A stretch of 64,000 nt of DNA. Source: Aquitalea magnusonii. GTDB taxonomy: Bacteria > Pseudomonadota > Gammaproteobacteria > Burkholderiales > Chromobacteriaceae. Below the pieces are notes generated by a model, which was not told the origin of the DNA, did no database searches, and saw only the letters and a list, made by a program, of their open reading frames with translations. The stretch is from contig NZ_QJKC01000013.1 in the NCBI RefSeq assembly GCF_003202035.1, positions 62,001 to 126,000 of the forward strand, in the 5' to 3' direction. Below are positions 53,086 to 63,062 of this stretch, one piece after another; position 1 is the first letter of the stretch; every line of letters begins with the position of its first letter. The position numbers were made by a program, and so were the translations under genes.

Positions 53086-54132
53086 ATGGAGTTCTTGCAA
53101 GGCATTCTCGGTAATGAAGCGGGGCTCACGGTGTGGACCCTGCTCAAGATCATCGCCATCGTGGCACCGATGATGATTGCCGTCGCGTATCTGACCTACT
53201 TTGAACGCAAGGTAATCGGCTACATGCAGATCCGTATCGGCCCCAACCGGGTCGGTCCGCTGGGCCTGCTGCAGCCGCTGGCTGACGGCCTCAAGCTGTT
53301 GATGAAGGAAATCATTCTGCCGACGCAGTCCAGCAAGGGCCTGTTCCTGCTGGCGCCGGTGCTGGCCATTGGCCCGGCACTGGCTGCCTGGGCGGTGGTG
53401 CCCTTCAGCGACACGCTGGTGCTGGCCAATATCAACGCTTCGCTGCTGTACATCCTGGCGCTGTCGTCCATCGGTGTATACGGCATCATCGTGGCCGGCT
53501 GGGCCGGTAACTCCAAGTACTCCTTCCTGGGCGCCATGCGTTCCGCTGCCCAGATCGTGTCCTACGAACTGGCCATGGGCTTTGCACTGGTCGGGGTACT
53601 GATGGTGTCCAGCAGCCTGAACCTGGTTGACATCGTCAAGCAGCAGGCTCACGGCATGGCCGGTGGTTCGCTGTTCTCCTGGAACTGGCTGCCGCTGTTC
53701 CCGCTGTTCATCGTCTACCTGATCTCCGGCGTGGCGGAAACCAACCGTGCCCCGTTTGACGTGGCCGAAGGTGAATCGGAAATCGTCGCCGGTTTCCATG
53801 TGGAATACTCCGGCATGGCATTTGCGGTGTTCTTCCTGGCCGAATACGCCAACATGATCCTGGTATCGGCACTGACTTCCATCCTGTTCCTGGGTGGCTG
53901 GCTGTCGCCCTTCCCGGCAAGCTGGGGCCTGCTGGGTGCCGGTGGCTTCTTCTGGCTGGCGGTCAAGATGGCGTTTGTGCTGTTCTGCTTCCTGTGGTTC
54001 CGTGCGACTTTCCCGCGCTATCGCTATGACCAGATCATGCGTTTGGGCTGGAAGGTGTTCATCCCGGTCACCCTGGTGTGGATCCTGGTGCTGGGGATCT
54101 GGATGATGACCCCGCTGTCGCTGTGGAACTGA
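53086..54132 (+). CDS. nuoH: NADH-quinone oxidoreductase subunit H
   Basis: 348 residues, eight membrane segments. Conserved [34 protein letters not shown] (shown as [19 protein letters not shown] and [12 protein letters not shown]) forms part of the quinone cavity. [19 protein letters not shown]-type loop present as [17 protein letters not shown]. Couples quinone reduction to the pumping arm. Confidence 0.97.
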   Translation: MEFLQGILGNEAGLTVWTLLKIIAIVAPMMIAVAYLTYFERKVIGYMQIRIGPNRVGPLGLLQPLADGLKLLMKEIILPTQSSKGLFLLAPVLAIGPALAAWAVVPFSDTLVLANINASLLYILALSSIGVYGIIVAGWAGNSKYSFLGAMRSAAQIVSYELAMGFALVGVLMVSSSLNLVDIVKQQAHGMAGGSLFSWNWLPLFPLFIVYLISGVAETNRAPFDVAEGESEIVAGFHVEYSGMAFAVFFLAEYANMILVSALTSILFLGGWLSPFPASWGLLGAGGFFWLAVKMAFVLFCFLWFRATFPRYRYDQIMRLGWKVFIPVTLVWILVLGIWMMTPLSLWN

Positions 54133-54149
54133 GGGGATAGGTAAAGAAC

Positions 54150-54638
54150 ATGGATACGATTCGCAACTTTTTCAAAACCTTCCTGCTGGTGGAACTGGTC
54201 AAGGGTCTGATGCTGACCGGGCGTTATTTCTTTGCCCGCAAGATCACCGTCCAGTTTCCGGAAGAAAAGACGCCGATCTCCCCGCGCTTCCGCGGCCTGC
54301 ATGCGCAGCGTCGCTACGCCAACGGTGAAGAGCGTTGCATTGCCTGTAAGTTGTGTGAGGCGGTGTGCCCGGCAATGGCGATCTCGATCGAGTCGGAACA
54401 GCGTGAAGACGGCACCCGCCGTACTTCCCGCTACGACATCGACCTGACCAAGTGCATCTTCTGCGGTTTCTGCGAAGAAGCCTGCCCGGTCGACGCCATC
54501 GTGGAAACGCACATCTTTGAATACCACGGTGAAAAACGTGGCGACCTCTACTACACCAAGCCGATGCTGTTGGCGGTGGGTGACAAGTACGAGGCCGAAA
54601 TCGCTGCCAACAAGGCAGCCGATGCCAAGTACCGTTAA
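54150..54638 (+). CDS. nuoI: NADH-quinone oxidoreductase subunit I
   Basis: 162 residues, ferredoxin-like with two [4Fe-4S] clusters: [16 protein letters not shown] and [16 protein letters not shown]. An amphipathic N-terminal helix (about 1-25) lies on the membrane. Passes electrons to NuoB. Start follows GGGATAGGTAAAG. Confidence 0.97.
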   Translation: MDTIRNFFKTFLLVELVKGLMLTGRYFFARKITVQFPEEKTPISPRFRGLHAQRRYANGEERCIACKLCEAVCPAMAISIESEQREDGTRRTSRYDIDLTKCIFCGFCEEACPVDAIVETHIFEYHGEKRGDLYYTKPMLLAVGDKYEAEIAANKAADAKYR

Positions 54639-54647
54639 GGGGGCCTC

Positions 54648-55292
54648 ATGAGCATGACTACGGTTATTTTCTACATCCTGTCCGCCATTCTGCTGTTTGC
54701 CGCGGTCCGGGTGGTCACTGCCAAGAACCCGGTACACGCCGTGCTGTATCTGGTGCTGGCCTTCTTCACCAGCTCCGGACACTGGCTGCTGCTGCAGTCC
54801 GAGTTCCTGGCCATTACCCTGGTACTGGTTTATGTGGGCGCGGTGATGGTGCTGTTCCTGTTTGTGGTGATGATGCTGGACATCAACGTGGAGAAACTGC
54901 GCGAAGGTTTCTGGCGCAATCTCCCGGTGGCTGCCACCGTCGGCCTGATCATGGCCTTCGAAATGGTGCTGATCCTGACCAATCCGCACACCGGCCTGGC
55001 CGACTACAAGGCCGGTGCGGCGCTGGCGGCTGATGCCAGCAATGTCAAGGTACTGGGTCGCCAGCTGTATACCACCTATCTGCTGCCGTTCGAACTGGCT
55101 GCGGTGGTGCTGCTGGTGGCCATGGTGGCTGCCATCGGCCTGACCCAGCGTAGCCGCAAGGACACCAAGGTGGTGGATGCTGCAGATCAGGTCAAGGTTC
55201 GCAGTCAGGACCGCGTGCGCATCGTGAAGATGCAAGCCGAAAAAAATGTGGAAGCGGCCGATACTGCCGAGTCCGGTGAGCAACAGGCCTGA
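54648..55292 (+). CDS. nuoJ: NADH-quinone oxidoreductase subunit J
   Basis: 214 residues, five membrane segments with [17 protein letters not shown] and [18 protein letters not shown] (third segment, with the pi-bulge helix region). The C-terminal 50 residues are a charged cytoplasmic tail. Membrane arm, near the quinone-site coupling region. Nine bases after nuoI. Confidence 0.95.
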   Translation: MSMTTVIFYILSAILLFAAVRVVTAKNPVHAVLYLVLAFFTSSGHWLLLQSEFLAITLVLVYVGAVMVLFLFVVMMLDINVEKLREGFWRNLPVAATVGLIMAFEMVLILTNPHTGLADYKAGAALAADASNVKVLGRQLYTTYLLPFELAAVVLLVAMVAAIGLTQRSRKDTKVVDAADQVKVRSQDRVRIVKMQAEKNVEAADTAESGEQQA

Positions 55293-55318
55293 CGGCCGAA
55301 CAACATAAGGGAGGAAAT

Positions 55319-55624
55319 GTGCTGACACTAACTCACTTCCTGGTGCTGGCCGCAATCCTGTTTGCCATCAGCGTGCTGGGGATTTTCCTGAACCGGAAGA
55401 ACCTGATCGTGCTGTTGATGGCCATCGAACTGATGCTGCTGGCAGTGAATTTCAACTTCATTGCCTTCTCGCATTACCTGTCCGATACAGCAGGCCAGAT
55501 TTTCGTATTCTTCATCCTGACGGTAGCAGCGGCAGAGTCGGCCATTGGTCTGGCCATTCTGGTGGTGCTGTTCCGCAATATGCGGACCATCAACGTTGAA
55601 GACCTGGGCAGCCTCAAGGGCTAA
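55319..55624 (+). CDS. nuoK: NADH-quinone oxidoreductase subunit K
   Basis: 101 residues, three membrane segments with the two conserved membrane glutamates: [14 protein letters not shown] and [12 protein letters not shown]. Starts at GTG 55319 after GGGAGG at 55309-55314; an overlapping ATG at 55317 is out of frame. MrpC-like antiporter-related subunit. Confidence 0.95.
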   Translation: MLTLTHFLVLAAILFAISVLGIFLNRKNLIVLLMAIELMLLAVNFNFIAFSHYLSDTAGQIFVFFILTVAAAESAIGLAILVVLFRNMRTINVEDLGSLKG

Positions 55625-55659
55625 GGCAAACCGGTTACCAAACTACAAAGCACACAAGC

Positions 55660-57690
55660 ATGGATATGAAAAGCTTATACCTGCTGATTGCGCTCTCACC
55701 TCTGGTGGGATCCATCATCGCAGGCTTGTTTGGATGGGCAATCGGCCGCCGCGCTTCCCACGTCGTGACGATTCTCGGCGTGGCAGTCTCGGCAGCCCTG
55801 TCCTTCAAGGTACTTTATGCCTTCCTTAGCGGGCAGGCAGAAGTCTTCAACGCGCCGGTCTACACCTGGCTGACCGTCGGTGGCTACGAGTTCTCCGTCG
55901 GCTTCCTGGTGGACTCGCTCACCGCCATGATGCTGGTGGTGGTGACCTTTGTGTCGCTGATGGTGCATATCTACACCATCGGCTATATGCAGGAAGATCC
56001 GGGCTATCAGCGCTTCTTCAGCTATATCTCGCTGTTTACCTTCTCGATGCTGATGCTGGTGATGAGCAACAACTTCATCCAGCTGTTCTTCGGTTGGGAA
56101 GCAGTGGGTCTGGTGTCCTATCTGCTGATCGGCTTCTGGTTCAAGCGTCCGACTGCGATCTACGCCAACCTCAAGGCCTTCCTGGTCAACCGTGTGGGTG
56201 ACTTCGGTTTCCTGCTGGGTATCGGCCTGGTACTGGCTTACTTTGGCGGTTCGCTGAACTACAGCGATGTATTCGCTGCAGCGCCGGCACTGGCCAGCAA
56301 GACCATCCAGATCATCCCGGGCTGTGAGTGGTCGCTGCTGACCGTGACCTGCATCCTGCTGTTCATCGGTGCGATGGGTAAGTCGGCACAGTTCCCGCTG
56401 CACGTGTGGCTGCCGGACTCGATGGAAGGCCCGACCCCGATCTCCGCGCTGATTCACGCGGCGACCATGGTGACTGCCGGTATCTTCATGGTATCGCGCA
56501 TGAGCCCGCTGTTTGAAATGTCGGATACCGCGCTGAACGTGGTGCTGGTGGCTGGTTCCATCACCGCCTTGTTCATGGGCTTCCTTGGCATCGTGCAGAA
56601 CGACATCAAGCGTGTGGTGGCTTATTCCACCCTGTCGCAGCTGGGTTACATGACGGTTGCCCTGGGTGCCTCGGCCTACCCGGTTGCCATGTTCCATGTG
56701 ATGACCCACGCCTTCTTCAAGGCCCTGCTGTTCCTGGGCGCCGGTTCCGTCATCATGGGCATGCACCATGACCAGGACATGCGCAATATGGGCGGCCTGC
56801 GCAAGTACATGCCGATTACCTGGATCACTTCGCTGCTGGGTTCGCTGGCGCTGATCGGTACGCCGTTCTTCTCCGGTTTCTACTCCAAGGACTCCATCAT
56901 CGAAGCGGTACAGCTGTCGCATCTGCCGGCAGCCGGTTTTGCCTACTTCGCGGTGATCGCCGGTGTATTCGTGACCGCCTTCTACTCCTTCCGCATGTAC
57001 TTCCTGGTCTTCCATGGCAAGGAACGCTGGATGGAGAAGAAAGACGACCATCACCACGGTCATGACGATCACGACCACCACCATGGTCTGGGTCCGCACG
57101 ACAAGCCGCACGAATCGCCGTGGGTGGTGACCCTGCCGCTGGTGCTGCTGGCCATTCCGTCGGTGCTGGTGGGTTTCTTTGCCATCGAACCGCTGGTTTA
57201 TGGTTCCTTCTTCAAGGGTGTCATTACGATTCATGGCGAGGCTCATCCGGCTCTGGAAGAACTGGCACGTGAATTCCATGGTCCGGTTGCCATGGGTGTG
57301 CATGCCTTTACCTCGCTGCCTTTCCTGCTGGCGCTGGCCGGTGTGGTGACAGCCTGGTTCTTCTATATGAAGGCGCCGCAGATCCCGGCAGCCATCAAGC
57401 AGAAGTTCAGCTTCGTTAACCAGATTCTGGAAAACAAGTACTACCTGGACGAGCTGTACTACGCCGTGTTTGCCAAGGGCTCGCGCGCTCTGGGTACCTT
57501 CTTCTGGAAGGTGGGCGACATGCTGCTGATCGATGGCCTGGTAGTGAATGGTGCAGCCAAGCTGGTGGGAACCTTCTCCAAGCTGGTACGCAAGCTGCAG
57601 ACCGGTTTCATCTACAGCTACGCCATGACCATGATTATCGGCGTGCTGGCTCTGATGACGCTGTGGTTCTCGCAGATCATCCTGCGCTAA
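55660..57690 (+). CDS. nuoL: NADH-quinone oxidoreductase subunit L
   Basis: 676 residues, 16 membrane segments including the C-terminal anchor of the lateral helix. Antiporter-type core: FFGWEAVGLVSYLLIGFW, SAQFPLHVWLPDSMEGPTP (with key Lys/His) and LIHAATMVTAG. A His/Asp-rich cytoplasmic loop at about residues 464-485 (DDHHHGHDDHDHHHG). Proton-pumping subunit at the distal end of the membrane arm. Confidence 0.97.
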   Translation: MDMKSLYLLIALSPLVGSIIAGLFGWAIGRRASHVVTILGVAVSAALSFKVLYAFLSGQAEVFNAPVYTWLTVGGYEFSVGFLVDSLTAMMLVVVTFVSLMVHIYTIGYMQEDPGYQRFFSYISLFTFSMLMLVMSNNFIQLFFGWEAVGLVSYLLIGFWFKRPTAIYANLKAFLVNRVGDFGFLLGIGLVLAYFGGSLNYSDVFAAAPALASKTIQIIPGCEWSLLTVTCILLFIGAMGKSAQFPLHVWLPDSMEGPTPISALIHAATMVTAGIFMVSRMSPLFEMSDTALNVVLVAGSITALFMGFLGIVQNDIKRVVAYSTLSQLGYMTVALGASAYPVAMFHVMTHAFFKALLFLGAGSVIMGMHHDQDMRNMGGLRKYMPITWITSLLGSLALIGTPFFSGFYSKDSIIEAVQLSHLPAAGFAYFAVIAGVFVTAFYSFRMYFLVFHGKERWMEKKDDHHHGHDDHDHHHGLGPHDKPHESPWVVTLPLVLLAIPSVLVGFFAIEPLVYGSFFKGVITIHGEAHPALEELAREFHGPVAMGVHAFTSLPFLLALAGVVTAWFFYMKAPQIPAAIKQKFSFVNQILENKYYLDELYYAVFAKGSRALGTFFWKVGDMLLIDGLVVNGAAKLVGTFSKLVRKLQTGFIYSYAMTMIIGVLALMTLWFSQIILR

Positions 57691-57733
57691 GGCCCAGACC
57701 TCTGGAATTGGAATAACTACTTAGGTTTTGACT

Positions 57734-59230
57734 ATGTTCACAAATCAGTTAAGTCTGGTGATCTGGGCCCCGATCGTGGCCGGGTTGCTGGTGCTGGCTA
57801 CGGGAGGAGACCAACGGGCCAACCTGGCCCGCTGGCTGGCCGTAGCCGGTGCCTTGATCGGTTTCCTGCTGTCGCTGCCGCTGTTTACCGGCTTCGACAA
57901 CCTGAACGGCGGCATGCAGTTCGAGGAAGTGAAGCCGTGGATCGCCTCCTTTGGCATCCAGTACCACCTGGGCGTGGACGGCATATCCATGCTGTTCGTG
58001 ATCCTCAACAGCTTTACCACCCTGATGGTGGTACTGGCTGGCTGGCAGGTGATCCAGAAGCGTCCGGCGCAGTACATGGCCGCCTTCCTGATCATGTCCG
58101 GCCTGATCAACGGTGCTTTTGCCGCACTGGATGCCATCCTGTTCTATGTATTCTTTGAAGGCATGCTGATCCCGATGTACCTGATCATCGGTGTCTGGGG
58201 TGGTCCGCGCCGGGTGTATGCGTCCTTCAAGTTCTTCCTGTACACCCTGCTCGGCTCGCTGCTGATGCTGGTTGCCTTGATCTACCTGTACTTCCAGGCT
58301 GGCAAGACTTTCGACATCCAAGCCTTCCAGGCGATTGCCAAGATTCCGCTGAACGTGCAGATCCTGCTGTTCATCGCCTTCTTCCTGTCGTTTGCCGTGA
58401 AGGTGCCGATGTGGCCGGTGCATACCTGGTTGCCGGATGCCCACGTGGAAGCGCCGACCGGTGGTTCCATGGTGCTGGCGGCCATCACCCTGAAGATCGG
58501 TGCTTACGGTTTCCTGCGATTTGCCCTGCCTATCCTGCCGGATGCCGCACGTGAACTGTCGTGGATCATGGTGGCCCTGTCGCTGGTGGCCGTGGTGTAC
58601 ATCGGTCTGGTGGCACTGGTGCAGACCGACATGAAGAAACTGGTGGCTTACTCCTCCATTTCCCACATGGGCTTCGTCACCCTGGGTCTGTTCATGTTCA
58701 CCGGTTCGCACCTGAACCAGTGGGCCGTGGAAGGCGCCCTGGTACAGATGGTGTCGCACGGCTTTGTTTCCGCCGGCATGTTCTTCTGCATCGGTGTGAT
58801 GTATGACCGCGTGCACAGCCGCAACATCGCCGATTACGGTGGCGTGGCCAACAAGATGCCGATCTTTGCTGCTTTCATGATGTTGTTTGCCATGGCCAAC
58901 TCCGGTCTGCCGGCCACTTCCGGTTTTGCCGGTGAGTTCATGGTGATCATGGGCGCGGTGCAGGTGAATTTCTGGTATGCCGCCCTGGCTGCCACCACCC
59001 TGATCTTTGGCGCGGCCTACACCCTGTGGATGTACAAGCGGGTGATCTTCGGCGAGGTGAGCAATCACCATGTGGAAGAAATGGCTGATGTGAACAAACG
59101 CGAATTCCTGGTGCTGGCCGTGCTGGCCATTGCAGTGCTGGGCATGGGTCTGTACCCGCAAGGCTTCGTCGAAAAGATGCACCTGTCGGTGAATGACCTG
59201 ATTGCGCATGTTGCGCAGACCAAGCTCTAA
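57734..59230 (+). CDS. nuoM: NADH-quinone oxidoreductase subunit M
   Basis: 498 residues, 14 membrane segments; antiporter family with FFEGMLIPMYLIIGVWGG, WPVHTWLPDAHVEAPTGGS and MGFVTLGLF. The reading frame opens at TTG 57728; ATG 57734 is preferred. A second proton-pumping subunit beside NuoL. Confidence 0.96.
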   Translation: MFTNQLSLVIWAPIVAGLLVLATGGDQRANLARWLAVAGALIGFLLSLPLFTGFDNLNGGMQFEEVKPWIASFGIQYHLGVDGISMLFVILNSFTTLMVVLAGWQVIQKRPAQYMAAFLIMSGLINGAFAALDAILFYVFFEGMLIPMYLIIGVWGGPRRVYASFKFFLYTLLGSLLMLVALIYLYFQAGKTFDIQAFQAIAKIPLNVQILLFIAFFLSFAVKVPMWPVHTWLPDAHVEAPTGGSMVLAAITLKIGAYGFLRFALPILPDAARELSWIMVALSLVAVVYIGLVALVQTDMKKLVAYSSISHMGFVTLGLFMFTGSHLNQWAVEGALVQMVSHGFVSAGMFFCIGVMYDRVHSRNIADYGGVANKMPIFAAFMMLFAMANSGLPATSGFAGEFMVIMGAVQVNFWYAALAATTLIFGAAYTLWMYKRVIFGEVSNHHVEEMADVNKREFLVLAVLAIAVLGMGLYPQGFVEKMHLSVNDLIAHVAQTKL

Positions 59231-59248
59231 GGCCATAAGGAAAACATA

Positions 59249-60703
59249 ATGAATTGGGCTGATCTGAACCTGATGCCTGCCTTGCCCGAACTGTTCATGT
59301 CCGTGGCAATACTGGTCATCCTCATGCTCGATGCTTTCATTTCGGATGCAAAGCGCGGCCTGCATTACGGTCTGGCCTTGCTGACGCTGGCTGGCTGTGC
59401 GGTATTGCAGGTACAAAGCTATTCGGCAGTACCGGTACATACCTTCTCCGGCATGTTTGTCAGCGATGCGCTGTCCAGTCTGGTCAAACTGGCCATGTAT
59501 GGCAGCACCGCCATGGTGCTGGTTTACAGCCGTCAGTACATTGCCGACCGCGGTCTGCTGCGTGGTGAGTTCTTCTCCCTGGCACTGTTTGCCCTGCTCG
59601 GGATGAACATCATGGTGTCGGCTTCGCATTTCCTGTCGCTGTACATGGGTCTGGAACTGCTGTCGCTGTCGCTGTACTCGCTGATCGCCTTGCAACGTGA
59701 TGAAGTAAAGGCAACCGAAGCTGCCATGAAATACTTCGTACTGGGCGCGCTGGCTTCCGGCCTGCTGCTGTACGGTATTTCCATGATCTACGGTGCCACC
59801 GGCACGCTGGACCTGGCCTTGGTGGCCAAGGCCATCAAGCTGCATACCGCCAATGACATGCTGCTGGTGTTCGGTCTGGTGTTCATCGTGGCTGGCCTGT
59901 GCTTCAAGCTTGGCACGGTTCCCTTCCACATGTGGGTGCCGGACGTCTACCAGGGCTCGGCTACCGCCGTGACCCTGATGGTGGGCGCAGCGCCGAAACT
60001 GGCTGCTTTTGTCTTTGTCCTGCGCATCCTGGTGCAAGGCATGGAAGCCATGGTCGCCGACTGGCAAGCCATGCTGGCCTTGGTGGCCGTGCTGTCGATG
60101 GCCATCGGTAACATCACTGCCATCGCCCAGACCAATATCAAGCGCATGCTGGCTTACTCCACCATCTCGCACATGGGCTTCCTGCTGCTCGGCCTGCTGG
60201 CTGGTACGCCGGATGGCTATGCCGCTGCACTGTTCTACTCGCTGATCTACGTGCTGATGTCCATGGTGAGCTTCGGCATCCTGCTGGGTCTGTCGCGTGC
60301 CGGTTTCGAATGCGAAACCCTGGACGATCTGAAGGGCCTGAACAGCCGCAACAGCTGGTATGCCCTGCTGATGCTGCTGACCATGTTCTCCATGGCCGGT
60401 GTGCCGCCGCTGGCAGGTTTCTATGCCAAGTTTGCCGTGATCAAGGCTATCGTGGACATTCACCTGTACTGGCTGGCCATCATTGCCGTGATGATGTCGC
60501 TGATCGGCGCCTTCTACTACCTGCGCGTCGTGAAGAACATCTACTTTGATGAAGCCCAGGACACTTCGGCCATCGTGATGCGTGCCGACATGAAACTGGT
60601 GCTGTCCATCAATGCCGTGGCATTGCTGGTGCTGGGCATGCTGCCGGAACGTGTGATCGAATTGTGCGTCCAGGCGATGAAGCAATCGCTCACCGTGATC
60701 TGA
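59249..60703 (+). CDS. nuoN: NADH-quinone oxidoreductase subunit N
   Basis: 484 residues, 14 membrane segments. Core: LYMGLELLSLSLYSLIAL, FKLGTVPFHMWVPDVYQGS and ISHMGFLLLG. Last of the 14 complex I genes, in full A-to-N order with no insertion. AAGGAAA seven bases before the ATG. Confidence 0.96.
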   Translation: MNWADLNLMPALPELFMSVAILVILMLDAFISDAKRGLHYGLALLTLAGCAVLQVQSYSAVPVHTFSGMFVSDALSSLVKLAMYGSTAMVLVYSRQYIADRGLLRGEFFSLALFALLGMNIMVSASHFLSLYMGLELLSLSLYSLIALQRDEVKATEAAMKYFVLGALASGLLLYGISMIYGATGTLDLALVAKAIKLHTANDMLLVFGLVFIVAGLCFKLGTVPFHMWVPDVYQGSATAVTLMVGAAPKLAAFVFVLRILVQGMEAMVADWQAMLALVAVLSMAIGNITAIAQTNIKRMLAYSTISHMGFLLLGLLAGTPDGYAAALFYSLIYVLMSMVSFGILLGLSRAGFECETLDDLKGLNSRNSWYALLMLLTMFSMAGVPPLAGFYAKFAVIKAIVDIHLYWLAIIAVMMSLIGAFYYLRVVKNIYFDEAQDTSAIVMRADMKLVLSINAVALLVLGMLPERVIELCVQAMKQSLTVI

Positions 60704-60719
60704 CAGGGAAGCGCCCAGC

Positions 60720-61016
60720 ATGCAAGCCAGTGTTGCTACTTTGTTGATTGTCGCCTTTGTGGCCGCCAATCTACCCTTCCTGACCCAGCGTCTGGGGGGT
60801 GTGATCCGCATGGCTAACAAGCACTTCGGCTGGCGCTTGCTGGAGCTGCTGGTGCTGTTTGTGCTGGTCGGTGTGTTTGCCCGCTTTCTGGAAGCGCGGC
60901 AGATGCCGGTCCAGCCGCAGCACTGGCAGTTTTACGTGACGACGGCAGCCCTGTTTCTGGTGTTTGCCTTCCCGGGCTTTGTCTATCAGACCTTCTGGAA
61001 GAAACGCAGCAGTTAA
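60720..61016 (+). CDS. DUF2818 family membrane protein
   Basis: 98 residues with three membrane segments (about 5-22, 40-58 and 72-90). The first has FVAANLPFLTQRL, the last YVTTAALFLVFAFPGFVYQTFW. DUF2818 genes typically follow nuoN in betaproteobacteria, so a role in complex I assembly or stability has been suggested by context only. Starts 17 bases after nuoN; the operon terminator follows. Confidence 0.9.
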   Translation: MQASVATLLIVAFVAANLPFLTQRLGGVIRMANKHFGWRLLELLVLFVLVGVFARFLEARQMPVQPQHWQFYVTTAALFLVFAFPGFVYQTFWKKRSS

Positions 61017-61036
61017 CGAGAATGCTATTGCAGAAC

Positions 61037-61060
61037 AACCCGGCCCAGGCCGGGTTTTTT
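61037..61060 (+). terminator. Intrinsic terminator of the nuo operon
   Basis: AACCCGGCC (61037-61045), loop CA, GGCCGGGTT (61048-61056), then a T-run to 61060. Confidence 0.92.
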
Positions 61061-61172
61061 ATTGTGCGTAGGATGGCCTGCTGGGGCCGCTGATTTGTCG
61101 CCAGTGCCAGCGCACAGCTGTGGTGCGGACCACCAGGGAAGACAGCCAGGGCATGGCTCGGTGACGGACAAG

Positions 61173-61194
61173 AAAAACCCGGCAGGAAGCCGGG
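61173..61194 (-). terminator. Intrinsic terminator of the acyltransferase operon
   Basis: On the minus strand CCCGGC, loop TTCCT, GCCGGG, then TTTTT (complement of 61173-61177). About 35 bases after the stop at 61229. Confidence 0.82.
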
Positions 61195-61228
61195 CTGTTT
61201 CATCAAGCAAGGCTGTACTGGCAGCACA

Positions 61229-62095
61229 TCAATAGATGCGCTCCTCGCCTTCCGGGCGGGTCTTGAAGCGCTTGTGCAGCCAGAAATACTGGCTGGGTAC
61301 CTCGCGGATGCGCTCCTCCAGAAAGGCATTCATGCGCCGGGTATCGGCCACGACATCCTCCGTCGGGTAATTCTCCCATGCCGGATAGAATTCCAGCTCG
61401 AAGCGATTACCCACGCGGCGAGCAATCAGCGGCACCACGCGCGCCTTGGCCAGCTTGCTGATGCGCGACAAGCCGGTAATCGTCGCGGCATCCTTGTCGA
61501 AGAATTTCACGAAGACCGAGTCGCGCGCTCCGAAGTCCTGATCGGGCAGGTAGAGAAAGGGCGTGTGCTCCTTGCGCATGGCCTTGATGATGGAGCGCAG
61601 GCCTTCGTTGCGCGGCACGATATAGCAATTGTCATAGCGCTGGCGGCCTGCATAGATCTGCGCGTCCAGGGTGTCGTTTTTCTGCTGTGAATACACACTG
61701 ACCAGCGGCAACACCTGATTGAGCGCAAACACGCACATTTCAAAGCCGACAAAGTGTGGATAGAACAGGATGACATCCTCGCCCTTGGCGCGCAGCTCTT
61801 CCACGATATGCAGATTCTTGATGGTCACCAGCTTGCGGATGCGCTCGGCCGAGCTCCACCAGGCCACGCCATATTCCAGTGCCAGGCGGATCATGAAGCC
61901 GAAATTGGCCTTGATCAGCTTTACCCGCTCGGCCTCCGTCATCTGCGGGAAGCATAGCCGCAGATTGGTCAGCCCGACCTTGCGGCGATCTGCAGCCAAG
62001 TGATAAGCGACTAGGCCAATGGCATCCGCCAGCAGACCAATGGCCCACATGGGCAGCAGGCGAATCAGCCATAACAGGGCAAAAGCAATCTTCAT
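61229..62095 (-). CDS. LpxL/LpxM-type lipid A acyltransferase
   Basis: 288 residues, lysophospholipid acyltransferase family. One N-terminal membrane segment (about 5-24), then the HX4E catalytic motif at FYPHFVGFE, the substrate motif YLPDQDFG and an SKLAKARVVPLI core. Adds a secondary acyl chain to Kdo2-lipid A or a precursor at the inner membrane. ATG 62095 follows AAGGAAA and overlaps the stop of the upstream acyltransferase gene by four bases (ATGA). A 15-codon extension lacks support. Which acyl chain or position it uses cannot be told from sequence. Confidence 0.88.
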   Translation of the reverse strand: MKIAFALLWLIRLLPMWAIGLLADAIGLVAYHLAADRRKVGLTNLRLCFPQMTEAERVKLIKANFGFMIRLALEYGVAWWSSAERIRKLVTIKNLHIVEELRAKGEDVILFYPHFVGFEMCVFALNQVLPLVSVYSQQKNDTLDAQIYAGRQRYDNCYIVPRNEGLRSIIKAMRKEHTPFLYLPDQDFGARDSVFVKFFDKDAATITGLSRISKLAKARVVPLIARRVGNRFELEFYPAWENYPTEDVVADTRRMNAFLEERIREVPSQYFWLHKRFKTRPEGEERIY

Positions 62096-62985
62096 GGGTT
62101 TCCTTGCAGATGGTCCGGCGGCGTAACGCCGGCCGGACATTTGTAACGGTTATAGCTCCACAGATACTGGCTGGGGAAGCGGCGGATCAGGTTTTCCACC
62201 GTGTGGTTGAGCAAGGCACAGTCGGCCTCCTTGTCCCCGCTGAAAGGCTGCGGCATGGCTTCGATATGCACGACAAAGCCCTTGCCACCAGGCAGACGCT
62301 CGCCGACAAAGAACAACACCTCAACGCCGCTCACCTGCGCCAGACGCGGCACCAGGCTCATGGTGTAGGCTGGTTTGCCAAAAAAGGGCGCCCACACCCC
62401 CTCGCCATTGCCGGGAACCTGATCGGGCAGGATGATGGTGGCTTCACCCGATTTCAGGGCTTTCATCAGAATCCGCACACCGGCCCCGGTGGCCGGCGCC
62501 GTCTTGCCTTTGCCACGTGCCCGGCCAGCCTGCATCACCGGCTCCAGCCAGCTCAGCTTGGGAGGACGGTACATGGCCGTCAACGGAAAGGGCAGGCGCG
62601 AGCTGATATAACGCCCGGCGATGTCATAGCTGCCCAGGTGCGGCGTGACAAAAACAATGCCGTGCCCAGCCTGCAAGGCGCGCTCAACATGCTCCCAGCC
62701 ATGGCATGCCTTGACCAGCGCGGCGATGTCTGCCGGCTCGCGGCACCAGGCAATGGACAATTCCAATGCACCTTTGCCGGTTTCTCGTGCGGATTGTTTG
62801 ACTAGTCCTTGTAAAACCTGATAATTTTCACAGATTTTACTCGACGCCAGATTATCTCTCATCCTTTGCGCATAGCGGGGGGAGGCGAGATAAGTTAGCC
62901 GCCCCAGTATGGCGCCGAGACTTTGCAGCCACGACAGCGGCAAACGCGCCAGCAAGGACAACATGAGTTGGACCAGCTTGGACAT
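62092..62985 (-). CDS. LpxL/HtrB-type lipid A acyltransferase
   Basis: 297 residues. N-terminal hydrophobic segment (about 3-32), HX4D catalytic motif at TPHLGSYD, LPDQVPG substrate motif and an FFVGERLPGGKGF block. Same superfamily as the next gene, to which it is translationally coupled, so the two may add successive secondary acyl chains. First gene of the pair. Divergent from metK with 77 bases between. Confidence 0.88.
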   Translation of the reverse strand: MSKLVQLMLSLLARLPLSWLQSLGAILGRLTYLASPRYAQRMRDNLASSKICENYQVLQGLVKQSARETGKGALELSIAWCREPADIAALVKACHGWEHVERALQAGHGIVFVTPHLGSYDIAGRYISSRLPFPLTAMYRPPKLSWLEPVMQAGRARGKGKTAPATGAGVRILMKALKSGEATIILPDQVPGNGEGVWAPFFGKPAYTMSLVPRLAQVSGVEVLFFVGERLPGGKGFVVHIEAMPQPFSGDKEADCALLNHTVENLIRRFPSQYLWSYNRYKCPAGVTPPDHLQGNP

Positions 62986-63062
62986 GGTTTCGTCAGTGGT
63001 GATCGTAAAGCGGCCTATTTTATCATCACACTGTTTTGCTTTATTCGGGAATCAACAAACAA

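Noticed and set aside
49426-53799. Minus-strand open frame of 1457 codons across nuoE to nuoH
   Set aside because: Antisense to highly conserved nuo genes; His/Gln/Gly-rich translation without domains, caused by strong third-position GC bias.
57749-60820. Minus-strand open frame of 1023 codons across nuoM and nuoN
   Set aside because: Same cause as above: a shadow of conserved membrane-protein genes.
62986-63062. SAM riboswitch before metK
   Set aside because: The 77-base divergent gap is too short and shows no matching stems.
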